Origin: Ottelia alismoides
Taxonomy: Eukaryota; Streptophyta; Magnoliopsida; Alismatales; Hydrocharitaceae
Length of the DNA stretch: 64,000 nt
Direction: 5' to 3'
NCBI GenBank assembly: GCA_037367405.1
Contig: JAZKJV010010762.1
Coordinates: 62,001 to 126,000 of the forward strand
This document shows positions 44,468 through 55,282 of the stretch, piece by piece (positions within the stretch are counted from its first letter, which is position 1; the number at the start of each line of letters is the position of its first letter). The notes under the pieces are model-generated. The model did not search any database, was not told where the DNA came from, and was given only the letters and a program-made list of their open reading frames with translations. A program made the translations under genes and the position numbers.

Positions 44468-46759
44468 AGGGAAAATTTGAATTAAGGTGGTAACTCACCA
44501 CAATTATGGTACGGCATTCCATAAAATTTGTTAGATCTTGATATACGGCTATGAACAAAACCATCAAATTAATCCCAAAATCATCATCCAAATAACCTCC
44601 AACTCGCTATTTTTGAAAACAAAAATGAATATTCTATTTAATTGTGTCATTATCTCGTTGCTCATTAATTACTCGAATTTATTTTCTAAATATAGCATCA
44701 ATCATAATCACTCGAGTACTCGAAATTTTCAAAACAAAACTCGACGAGGGTTCGCTCCCCTCTAGTTCTCCGTCCTCCCTCGATGTAGAGGCGGCAGATG
44801 TGCATGGAGATGATGGTGGTGCATAGTGACGACGATGACGATGCAAGGAGTAGCATGAGGTGGTTGCGCACGGAGGATGATGTGTGTTCTTAGTTATTTT
44901 TTCTTATTCTTTTTTATTCATCTATTAATCAAGTTCCAAATTATTTAAATTTCTTTTGTTATTTATTTGGATTTTAATTTTTCTTTCTGTTTTGATTCCA
45001 TCACAATTCAATCTTCAAAGTTACTCGTTTTTTTTGAATCAGTGTTCCTGATTCACTAGTAGTTATGTTTGGGTGTGTTTTTTTTAATATCAGTCATTAT
45101 GATTTTGTAATTTAGAACACATGATTGTAAAAGATATTAATCTTTTGTAAATTGATTACAATTATTTCAAAATACGAACCTTTATTCAATCATATTTTCT
45201 GGAATATTCAATGCACTTTTTGTTCTTTTGAGTTCAATCATATTTTCTGGAATATTCAATCGTTTGTAAGTTGTGATCCTTCGTTCTTTCGAGTTCAACA
45301 CACTTTTTATTTTTTTTATTTTGAGTTTTATTTACATATTGAATTTTGTATATGAGAATGAAAGTATCACCTAAAAGAAAGGAATTTTTTGATTAAGAAT
45401 GTAAATATTTATTTATATATTGAATATGTCTGAGGTTGTTAGTATAAATAAATAATTTTTTATTATAGAAAATTGTGCATCTTGTTATATTTTCACCCAG
45501 AAGGTGATGTATTTTGCAAAAATCATATTAGATGAAATCTTATCGATTATGGATTAAATACTAAAGAGATGAAGTTTACAGAGTCAATTGGATGGACTAA
45601 ATATCAAATATTATGATATATTTTACCTTTTGATCTATCAATTTACATAATTGATTGTATAATTTACATTTTGATTCATTGATTTACAATTCTGCATGTA
45701 TTTTTTTTACATGTTATCCTTTTTTAGGAATAAGTGATAAACTACTGATTGACTTTTTATTTTGCAGATTAGCACATAATTGTTAAATAAGAGCATGGAT
45801 TTTACAAAATCTTTACGAACTTTATTATGGATGATAAATTTTGATGGACTCATGATATTGAGAAACACGTTGGATGGACATATGAAACAATTTATGCATT
45901 AATAATAAACAATCTATTTTTACAAAAATCACATATATTTTACAAATGAGACCATAAAGTTTACAAAATAAAATCACATTTTACAAACGTTACTCCCACA
46001 TAATATTCTCAAAAGAGACTGCAAAATTCATCAAAATAAATCAATGTGGTTTATAAAAGAGACTACAAAATTTACAAAAAAATGTTGCAGTTTACAAATA
46101 TTGCTTCCACAGAATGTTGAATGAATTAGCATGTACTATGAGTCTACGACGTGTATTTTCTAATTTGTAAATTCAAAAATACACTTCATATTTAAACCCC
46201 ATAAAAATAACATGCATATGACGTGTAGAATTTATATTGCGTTTGCAATTTACCATGTCTGATATATTAGGAAAAATAGTTGTAATACAAATTCCATCAT
46301 TGTAGGAATGATTTTTACGTGTATATCAATTAATTAGGCCATTATCATAGTACCCTGTATTTTAGGAAACACAACTATATAGAATACACCAATGTTTATC
46401 GAATTTGTGTTTTTTCCTGTACATCAATGGTTATGATTTTTGTAATTTACAACACATGATTGTAAAACATATCCATCTTTTGTAAATTGATAACAGTTAT
46501 TTCAAAATGCAAACATTTATTCCATCATATTTTTTGGAAAATACAACACACACTCCTCGGATTTTACTAAATATAGAATGTTCAATGACGTGTATTTGAC
46601 TAAATTAGCACTAATTTAATCCACCTCAATTTATAAATGTTAGTTGGCACGAAAATCACCTAGTGGTTTCAATCTCAGTTGTACACTCATCATCCAATAG
46701 CCAAAGACGACACCTTTCCATAATCAAGGAAAGGTACCGCCTCAATTGAAGTGCTCCCT
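44468..46759. mobile_element. Candidate 2.3-kb non-autonomous Mutator-like element
   Basis: Left terminus AGGGAAAATTTGAATTAAGG and right terminus (complement) AGGGAGCACTTCAATTGAGG match at 23 of 32 positions over the first 32 bases, and both abut microsatellites. The interior is AT-rich, with no convincing gene and a ~110-bp direct repeat (45090-45200 and 46428-46535) containing TTGTAAATTGAT and ATTTCAAAAT words. Target duplication cannot be judged because both flanks are simple repeats. It could instead be a chance pairing of two unrelated element ends. Confidence 0.5.
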
Positions 46760-46916
46760 ACACACACACATATACATACATGCATACATACATACATACA
46801 TACATACATACATACATACATACATACATAGATACATACATACATGCATGCATACATACATACATACATACATACATACATACATACATACATACATACA
46901 TACATACATACATACA

Positions 46917-46945
<29 letters not shown>
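46760..46945 (+). repeat. (CATA)n microsatellite
   Basis: About 45 near-perfect CATA units with a few interruptions (TGCA, GATA). Open frames of Met-Tyr-Val-Cys or Tyr-Ile-His-Thr repeats here are artefacts. Confidence 0.97.
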
Positions 46946-46947
<2 letters not shown>

Positions 46948-47233
46948 GGACTGTCATAGCTAGAATCATCTTATTGAACCCTCATTTCGGTATGGACGGT
47001 CGCATGACATACATTGCATATTTGGAAGATGATCGACAACTCTTTATGATCTATGTATGCTTTCTCTTCTTACATTACGGTTCGATCTCTTTATTTGTAA
47101 TTTTTTTCTTTAGTAAAGCAGTGGGACTTTTCCAAGTAAATCCTTGCGCCTCTCCTTGGATTGCTTGTTTCCTCATATGCAAAACTTGATTATGAGTTTG
47201 CCTTCCTATAGCACTCTAATATCCTCCTCTATA

Positions 47234-47554
47234 TACTACAAGGAAAAACAAGTTGTCGCATGACCATAGATATGGGACTTGTGATCACGGAATTGGCTAT
47301 GGTCGCACCCTATGTAGCTTGTAGACGTAGCTAGAAATCTCGTCGCGAGAGTTCTCTGACCACAGATATGTTGTAGTCACTACAAGGAACCACAACATTT
47401 GTCGTAGCCACCATTCTGGTATTAGTGTCTTCGTTATATCTTTGAAAGCTTTGACTATGGAATTATGGCTATGGAAACTAGTGGCTATACAATCATCATG
47501 GTCACAACTTTCCGTAGTCATATGTTGCGACCACAATTGGTTTTCCTTGCAATG
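47234..47554. mobile_element. CACTA-type MITE with GTGGCCAC-type repeats (copy 3, diverged)
   Basis: Left TACTACAAGGAAAAACAAG and right (complement) CATTGCAAGGAAAACCAATT. Flanked by ATA at 47231-47233 and 47555-47557. Same family as the pair at 17.7 and 18.4 kb but with most GTGGCCAC words mutated. Confidence 0.75.
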
Positions 47555-47557
47555 ATA

Positions 47558-48377
47558 GTGAACGTGAAGACACACGTCTCATCATGTATCCAAGTAAAGC
47601 TCTCTATTACCAGAATTACATATAGATGGATATCTCGATTTCTTTTGGGAGTTCCTTAAAAAAGTCATTCACTATTTATCGAGTACTTTCATCTGTATAT
47701 ACTTAGAATGCACTGAAGCCATTTTCCTTATTTTCTTATAGTTGTTATTTCTACTTTCTTTCCTTACTTGTATCTTCTGTTTGTATCCACTTCAATTGTC
47801 TAGTGATAGAGCAATGTTCTTACTACCAAAAGATTAGGGTTCAACTTCCTCCTTGAAGAGCGTAGTGTTTGAATAGTCAAAATGCAAAAAAAAAAAATAA
47901 TTGGATTTTTCAACATGGATTTAATAAGAATCCAAGTAGGAGAAGGCTTTGCTTTTTTTTGTATCTACTACTCGTGTGAGATCTTATCATGTTTCATGTC
48001 ATTTGATTTTTTCTTCATTCATTATCAACATCTACTTATCTTTTGAAAAAAAAGAAACTGGGTGTTGTAGTCAATAAAAAGTCACGCGCGTAAGTGGAGG
48101 GATGCAGCGTGGGATAATATGGAATGGATGTACAACATTATCAACTCTTTTTAATGTATAAGAAAACATTTAAAAAGTTAAAAAAAGAATACGCTAGTCA
48201 ATATAAAAAATCTAAAAAAAAGACGAATAATGCTTTGAACTTTACGTCGCATCGAAGTGAGATGATAATTTGCATGCCAAAAACTTCACCAAGTGGCAGC
48301 TGTATAGGCAAAGTGGTATTTGGGTTAAGCTATTTTGTTATTATTGTTATTATAATATTTGTTTTGAGATTCATAAT
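47558..48377. other. No gene recognised
   Basis: AT-rich DNA. The Lys-rich open frame at 48124-48381 is low-complexity and runs into the MITE. Confidence 0.45.
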
Positions 48378-48386
48378 ATAATAATA

Positions 48387-48770
48387 GGGAAAAATGGGGC
48401 TGCCCTTTAAGGGCAGCCATCATGGCTGCCCCCGCTCCATTTTTCGTCAATTTTTTATTTTTTTAAAAAATATCACCATGTATATTCATCCCTATATCCC
48501 TTCTATATACCATTCGAATTTCGTCAGAAATAGAGACTCCTACGACCTCCATCGAGATGATGTCGATTTAAAAAATCCTGTTACCGTTAAAAATGATTGT
48601 CTGGATGGAGGCCGTAGGAGTATCTGTTTCTGACGAAATTCGAATGACATATAGGAGGGATATAGGGATGAATATACATGATGATATTTTTCAAAAAAAT
48701 AAAAAAATTTGCAAAAATGAGTTGGAGGCAGCCATGTTGGTTGACCCTAGGGGGCAGCCACATATAACCC
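48387..48770. mobile_element. Mutator-type foldback MITE, GGGGCTGCC family (384 bp)
   Basis: Starts GGGAAAAATGGGGCTGCCC and ends GGGGGCAGCCACATATAACCC. The 9-bp duplication ATAATAATA is exact (48378-48386 and 48771-48779). Arms pair over ~170 bp, with centre GTTACCGTTAAAAATG. Very similar to the copy in LTR 3. Confidence 0.92.
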
Positions 48771-48779
48771 ATAATAATA

Positions 48780-51700
48780 ACACACCGACCAAAAATATAA
48801 TAGATGCTGATAATATAGTAACCTATATAATTTAAAAAAAGGTCCAATACCATTCATCATAGGGGCATAAAAAGCAGAATTAAAGTTGATTACAAACATA
48901 GCAAAGGGGGAACGGGGTCTGCACATGCACGGGGCACAAATGAGAAAGCCCATAAATAGGGTTACCATCAGGACATCTAAAGTCCATAACTGATGTAACT
49001 TCTAAAATAGGAGAGGAAAAAAAACCCTAATTTTGTGATTACACCCAAAAAGAGCTGTCCCAACGCCTTCAATATATTGGAGTCTTTTGAAAGGACCAAC
49101 ATGAGTAAGCTTCTTTGGTTTCAGGGGAAGAGCAGTTTCCTGACATGTCATATACCCCTCGCCCAAATACCCTGTCGAGACACTTGAATTTTGAAATTCC
49201 ATGTTAAGATACTGATCGACGAACGATTCGTAAATCGACACTGTTACAAAATTTCTCTAACATCCGCCTCCAATAAAGATAATTCCACTAATTTCCACCG
49301 ATTGACAAACGGTTCGTCGATTTCAGAATTTCCGTTCCGTGCCCAATGAAATAACCCCACTTGACCCTCACTAATTCCACTAATTTTCGTTGGTAAACCA
49401 TTCACCAAGCGAATGGTTCACCTTTCCCCGTTCTTGTCATATTTATGATATTTATAAGTAATGATATTTATGATATTTAAATGAAATGATGCGAATGGTT
49501 TGTCGACGGCAATCAATTTACTAATCGATAAATCGTTTGCCAATCGATGCTATAATAGTGAAATTCCGAAATCAGGTATCCTGACAGAGTATTTAAGAGG
49601 CGAAGATGTCCTGCCAGTGAAGTCAGATATCCTAACAGTGATTGGATGATTATTAGATCACCTATCATATTTCAATCTACTGTATGTAATAAAAATGAAT
49701 AAAAGCATCTATTATGTGTCTTTATTTCGCATGCTCATCCAGATGTACAGTCGATATGCTAAACGAATCAGACCTAAATCGTCTATAGTCACTCAAACAA
49801 AAATAATTGGATTAATAAACGAGTTCAATTTGGTTGACCTTGACTTGATCAGATAGCCTATATTATTTGGCTTCATCTCCTCTTTTTCTCTGTATGCCTT
49901 TGTCTCTTCCTCAACTTATACAGTTAACTAAACAACATGTGTATATTTGTGATCTGATCGATTACTTTTCATCTTCAACAATCAAGCCGGTCACAAATAA
50001 CCAGAAATTGACAATATAATGAGATAGATCGCAAATCGACGCCGACAATTATGCATGTCTACCACCTTGCGATCATGAATCCGAACGTCGACCGTCTAGG
50101 TCAAACTCGATCTTGCCCATAAACAGTGTCTAAAATGAATTATGCTGAAATGAATAATGCAATTCAAATGAAACATAGATGTAAACTTTGAAAAAAATAA
50201 ATAAATAATCTAAACATTTTAATAGAACATTAAAATCTAAATCAAGGAAAGGGATCGAATACCACAAAGTCCTTGATACGGGTCCCACCAGAAGATCACG
50301 TCCGTTATATATAGACCGTCTCCTTATGGCCCTCGAAGCTTTTCCAAAATAGAACTCCCGGTTTCCACTGTACGATTACATGACCAAAACACCCATCCGT
50401 CCTCGCGCGGCACAACACAGCATGCGAGGGTCATTTTGGTCAATTTGAATCGGAATCGGGTTCCAACTTCCTCCCCTTCGCAACGCCTAACATGTGTCTC
50501 ACCAGTAACATTATTTATTTATATAATCTATCAAATTCCACACCAGGATTATGATCATAACATCGAAATATTAGACAAGCGAACAATAAGCTAAACCACT
50601 AGTCTTTACAATTATATGCAATGATTTATCTCTGCCTACGTACATGTTAAGTTCCAGAGTCTGTATCTGTATTATTTCAGCCATACATACATGCAATTAT
50701 AATACCTCCTAGTAAGTAATATCATGGTCCTCTTGACGAGATGTATCGTAAATAAAACAAGAAACATGTGCCTCACCAACCAATCACAACATGTGGCCTA
50801 AATCCCAAATCGATTTGCTGGCCTGAATTCGCAGCTGCTACCTCAAATCGATGCCTTTGCACGCGAGCGAGGAGATGCTTCTCGTAAGGAAACCCTTTCC
50901 TGACGATTTTGCCCTGTCTCATTATTTAATTCCATTTCACTATTTTTGCTATTAAGATGTTTCTATATTGGTGGATTTTTACATTGATATCCCCGTTACC
51001 GTGTGTACTCCATGATCCCACTAATAGTTGGTTTTTTACGGTTATAACCTTTTTTCTAAAAGTAATTTGCAGGAATGTCTACAAACTTTCCAACTGATAT
51101 CAGTGTGGATACAAGCTAACAAATGTAAGGATTCTGAGTCTAGAGTCTCAGGTAATAATGTTGTGCTCCCTTCGTCCAAGTGACGTTGCGAGACTTTAAC
51201 TGTAGAGGCTTAGCGAGTTACGAAATTGTTACTCTGGAAATATTTCGGCCTCGAATCATTGTATTTGTAAGTTTGGTATCAAATTGATTTCAAGTAGAAA
51301 GTTTGAGTACCTTCCGTTAAATTACTCTTCTTTTTATAATATAGATGTTTAAAAGATGTGAGATATCTTTTAAATTTTCCTTGGATGGACAAAAATTTCA
51401 GTATTTTAAAAAGCTGGGGAAATCATTATTTGCAATAGCTCCAAAATGCGGTATTTTTTTTTGCGTTGATTTGTATGACGCGTCAACAACATAAATTGGC
51501 AGGACCGAAAGGTAATTTAGTAATTATTATTAATTTTGACCAAAATGACGGTATTTTTTACAGGAACATCTACGGGAACATTAAAAATATGACGTCTGAG
51601 TCGGTAATATAAATATTAACAGGCTCATTTACGTAATAAAACCATTCCTAGCTAACGAAAATGGCCCATCCCACTCTATCCTTTCCCCTTCCCATCCCCA

Positions 51701-52051
51701 ACCACGCCGCGGGCAAAAAGACAGAAAAGCTCCCATCGTATCCCGAGAATTACCACAGTATACCGCTCCTCTGTTCCTATCAGATCAGGCCCTCGTAACC
51801 ACTGAACCGTCCGATTACACTAACAACCGACGGCCTGATCGACGAGGTATAGGGCATCGCAGCGATCGCTTTGGAAAGACAAAAACAGCCTCCCACCTAA
51901 TGGCTAGAGATGGGGGGCCGCAGAACAGTCCCCCTTGTTACCAAGGGTATTTCCGTCATAGTAGTCGGCCGTTTAGGGATGGCAGAATGGAAAATTGGGG
52001 GAGGTACAAGGGCATAGAGGAAAGCAAATCGCCTGTGTCCCACGGAACCCC
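48780..52051. other. Long intergenic stretch upstream of the gene at 52.4 kb
   Basis: No gene or clear transposon seen. 49195-49570 repeats words of the type CGATTGACAAACGGTTCGTCGA in both orientations and may be an unclassified decayed repeat. Base composition becomes richer in GC from ~51.65 kb towards the promoter. Confidence 0.45.
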
Positions 52052-52059
52052 TATAAATA
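52052..52059 (+). promoter_or_regulatory. TATA box of the gene at 52437
   Basis: TATAAATA lies ~30 bases before a pyrimidine-rich stretch (CTCTCAACATCTCTCTCTATTC) suited to a plant transcription start at ~52085-52095. This would give a 5' UTR of ~345 bases if unspliced. Confidence 0.7.
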
Positions 52060-52436
52060 ACACCATTTCGCCCAAATTCCAGACTCCTTTGCCCTCTCAA
52101 CATCTCTCTCTATTCTCTTCTTTCCTCCGTCTCCTGTGATCTCTTCTCCTTTCTTCTTCATAGAGCTCCGCCCGATACTCCCGTTTCTCGAATCCCACGG
52201 CCGCCCGTAAAGTTACCGCCCTTGCCTCCTCCGCCGCGCTCCGCCACCGATTCGCCGACCCACCGCCCTATCTGCCCATCTGTATCAGGGGTCCCTCGTT
52301 TTCCTGCCATTTTACGCTTCTGCCCCGGGATTTTTCCTTCTTGGTTTATTGGTTTTGTATTTTATTTTTATTTTTTTCGGGAAACACCTCACGCCCCTGC
52401 CCCTCCCATATCGGGCCACCCCCACCTACGTGGCAA

Positions 52437-52871
52437 ATGATGTCGACATCGAGTCCCGGGCCCACCACTAGCTACGGCGGTGGGTCCCGCCACGGCCCCG
52501 CGCCATTTGAGCCGTCGAGGAAGCGTAAGGAGAGGGATGGCTTCGATGGCCCACCTCGGCGCGCTCCGGCGGCAACCAGAGTCGAGCCGCATCCAGCTGA
52601 GAAGAAGCCGCCGCCGAAGCCGAGCGGAGACAACCGGCTCCTCGCTGGCTACTTGGCGCACGAGTTCCTCACGCGGGGCACTCTTCTCGGCAAGCCATTC
52701 GATCCCAATGCCAAGCCGGAGATGGAACCGCCGGCAGTGGCGGCTCCGGCAGCATTGAAAGCGGCTCCGGCATACTCAGACGTGACGAGGCTCCTCATGG
52801 GGGCGAATGGGGCCCTCATCCCGGGGGTCGTCAACCCAACGCAGCTCGCGCGGTGGCTCCAGATGCAGTAG
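52437..52871 (+). CDS. Small plant-specific protein with GYLAHEFLTRGTL motif (144 aa)
   Basis: 144 codons from ATG 52437 (a second ATG follows at once) to TAG 52869-52871. The frame is open upstream to 52341, but that part is T-rich 5' leader and unlikely to be translated. The N-terminus is Ser/Gly/Pro-rich, with a basic RKRKERDGF stretch at ~25-33 that could be a nuclear-localisation signal. The conserved-looking core is NRLLAGYLAHEFLTRGTLLG at ~70-90. The end is VTRLLMGANGALIPGVVNPT plus QLARWLQMQ. No known enzymatic domain. From memory, a GYLA.EFLT.GTL.G core occurs in small plant proteins annotated embryo sac development arrest 6-like; I could not verify this. GC-rich third positions contrast with the AT-rich flanks and fit a monocot gene. 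TATA box, leader and intact frame suggest it is expressed. Confidence 0.8.
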   Translation: MMSTSSPGPTTSYGGGSRHGPAPFEPSRKRKERDGFDGPPRRAPAATRVEPHPAEKKPPPKPSGDNRLLAGYLAHEFLTRGTLLGKPFDPNAKPEMEPPAVAAPAALKAAPAYSDVTRLLMGANGALIPGVVNPTQLARWLQMQ

Positions 52872-53998
52872 CGGTGTACGCTGCGTGTCGGCGATCTATT
52901 GGCTGCAGTTGTTTGCTGCCAACTTTTGCTCCGTTGTTTGCCTTCACTCCCTCGTGCATGGAGAACGGAAACCATGAAGGAAGAGAGCGCGCACGTCGAA
53001 TGGGACTGGCAGTTGATAGTACAGAGAGTGAGCTCTTCGCTTCTTTGTGGTTCCGATCACTCCCTCTTTGTTGTTGTTTTGCAGGCCGATCGAACTTGAG
53101 GATACTCTCGTCGTTTTTTTATCGGTGGCTGTTGTTGTAATGGACGTAAGTGTTGCTGTAGCTGGCATTGCTCTGATGGGTTCACAGTTATTTTCTTTGA
53201 AGATAAGATCTCTCCAACTCTTTGGTTTCCTCCGCATGCATACGTGGGGTGCGGAAACGTGTGCATGAGCTTGCATGGATATCCATGGCTTCTCTGTTGC
53301 TCCGGCCTATACGTGTTTGTTAAGTTTGGTTACGATTAGTTAATATTTGCTTCTGATTTGCTCTTAGTTTACAACGTGTTAGACGACTGACTAGTTCTTT
53401 CGACCTCGATCTTGGAACTGGGAGATAGTTTTCCGTTGCAATTCCTTTAGATGATCTTGCACGAATGATATTGATCGTATTCTGATTTTGAATTCATACC
53501 ATAATTATGTCGTTACATTACATATATAGATTACAGTTCATTTTGGTGTGCTTTTATTTTGTTTTTTTGACTGCTGCTTTCGACTATAATCTGGTTATTT
53601 ACTGTTGGTTTAAACTTGATGAACTGGTGATGGGAAATACTAATCCATTTATCCCCTAGAAAAGGATGTATACGTTTAAGCACAGAATCTGGTGTGCTAT
53701 ATTTTTAGTCGTCTATTGATCAATTTTTGTGAGGAACAGTGCATTAATATGCGTGTCCCATGAATTTTATGTTAGTTTTTGTCTTCAAAAATTAAAGTGC
53801 CGATTAATGATGTTTGACTTTGTGATATCTGTTTGATGGAATGTTGCATTGATTTGCTTGATGTTGGTTTTAATTAGTTGCGTGTAAATTTTCTACGTTA
53901 CTTTGTATAATTAGATCAGTAGATCGGGCTCGAGTTCTCAACAGAGAAGCTTATTTTATTGTTGAACGTTAAATTTGGGGTAATGATGGATAATTTTA
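52872..53998 (+). other. 3' UTR and downstream region of the 52.4-kb gene
   Basis: The first few hundred bases are less AT-rich than the intergenic DNA and probably transcribed. A possible acceptor TTGTTGTTTTGCAG ends near 53083, so an intron in the 3' UTR is conceivable, but the nearest donor-like GTGAGC (~53029) would make it unusually short. No further gene is seen to 54 kb. Confidence 0.4.
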
Positions 53999-55282
53999 AA
54001 GAAAAAATGGTGCTGCCCCTCCCCTATTTTCCGCATTTATTTTTTTTATTTTTTGCAAAATATCACCTTATATATTCATATATATATATATATATATATA
54101 TATTCCTCTTACATGTCATTTGAGTTTAACCTTAGATAGAGATTGATATGTTCTCTATCTATTACATTACATGTAATTTTAACGGTCTAAATATTGATGT
54201 AATTGACTTGTTATAGATGTAGGGAATATGAGCAGGGAAGTTGCATGGAGGGGCCATGGCCCCACCTTTATTTTTAAAAATCATTTTATTTATATAATAA
54301 GAGACTTGGTTGGCCCCTCATATATTTATTAATATCCAGTGCCTAGTAAAATCTTATCTAATGATTATTTCTCTCTCAACATCTCAACTTGCAAGGTAGA
54401 TGCCACGCCACTTTTCACATCACCTTCCCATGGCATGAACAATAGTGACGATCTTCTCTCTAATTTCAAGGTTAGGATTTGATACTCTATTCCTTTCTCA
54501 CATTAGTAGTACCGGCTCCATGCTCTAGTTATCCTTTTTCTTGTAAAATGCTCTCACTGCTTGTTCTTTATATTATTATATTTTTACAATGGGACATATT
54601 CTATTAGACAATAGGTGATTTAGAGATGTATGATATTTTTTACTAATGAATTAGTGAGTATCCCTAAATTTCCAACTTACATGGATAGTTATTCTATCTT
54701 AACATCGCTATTTAAAAGAACTAAAAATCGCAACATTTTAGACTACCTTGAAAGAATATAACTTCTAACTAAAAGGTTGATTCCACTTGCACTAAATCTA
54801 CTGTCAACAACAATATATAGAGCATGCATTATTCACAATAAAAATTGTGATGATCGGTTTCCATACTAAAATGAACGACATATATGGTCATATATATTGG
54901 AAAAAATGTTGCATATAATTTAGTACATATTTTCCCAGGTATTATGATACTATAAAGGAATAAAAACTCCTCTACAATGAAGTTTAAGGTATTTTATAAA
55001 ATATCTTCATTCATTGTAATTTTTGTAATTGCATCTATATTTTTAGGTGTGTATTTCAAATAATACCATAAAGATATAACTTACTTTTCTGACTATATTT
55101 ACCATGGCCCTTCCTTGATTAATTTCCTAGTTCCACCCTTCCATACGAGTCTTTGTTTCTGATAAAATTTGAGTGACATATATGAGAGATATATAGATGA
55201 ATATATATGGTGACATTTTTCAAAAAAAAATAAAGAAAATACTCGAAAATGGAGTCCCATTGTGGGCAGCCCCATTTTACCC
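53999..55282. mobile_element. GGGGCTGCC-family MITE split by a hAT-type element
   Basis: Left arm ~53999-54232 (AAAAAATGGTGCTGCCCC..., GTCATTTGAGTTTAACC, GGTCTAAATATTG) and right arm 55142-55282 (GAGTCTTTGTTTCTGA, TGACATTTTTCAAAAAAAAA, GGGCAGCCCCATTTTACCC) make one MITE when the inserted element at 54233-55141 is disregarded. The left arm has also gained an (AT)n run at ~54077-54102. Confidence 0.75.
54233..55141. mobile_element. hAT-type non-autonomous element (909 bp) nested in a MITE
   Basis: Begins CAGGGAAGTTGCATGGAGGGGCC and ends GGCCCTTCCTTG...TTCCTAGTTCCACCCTTC, recognisable relatives of the ends of the 32172-33073 element. Flanks AATATGAG and CATACGAG match 6/8. No tRNA-like repeat inside and no gene. 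Confidence 0.65.
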
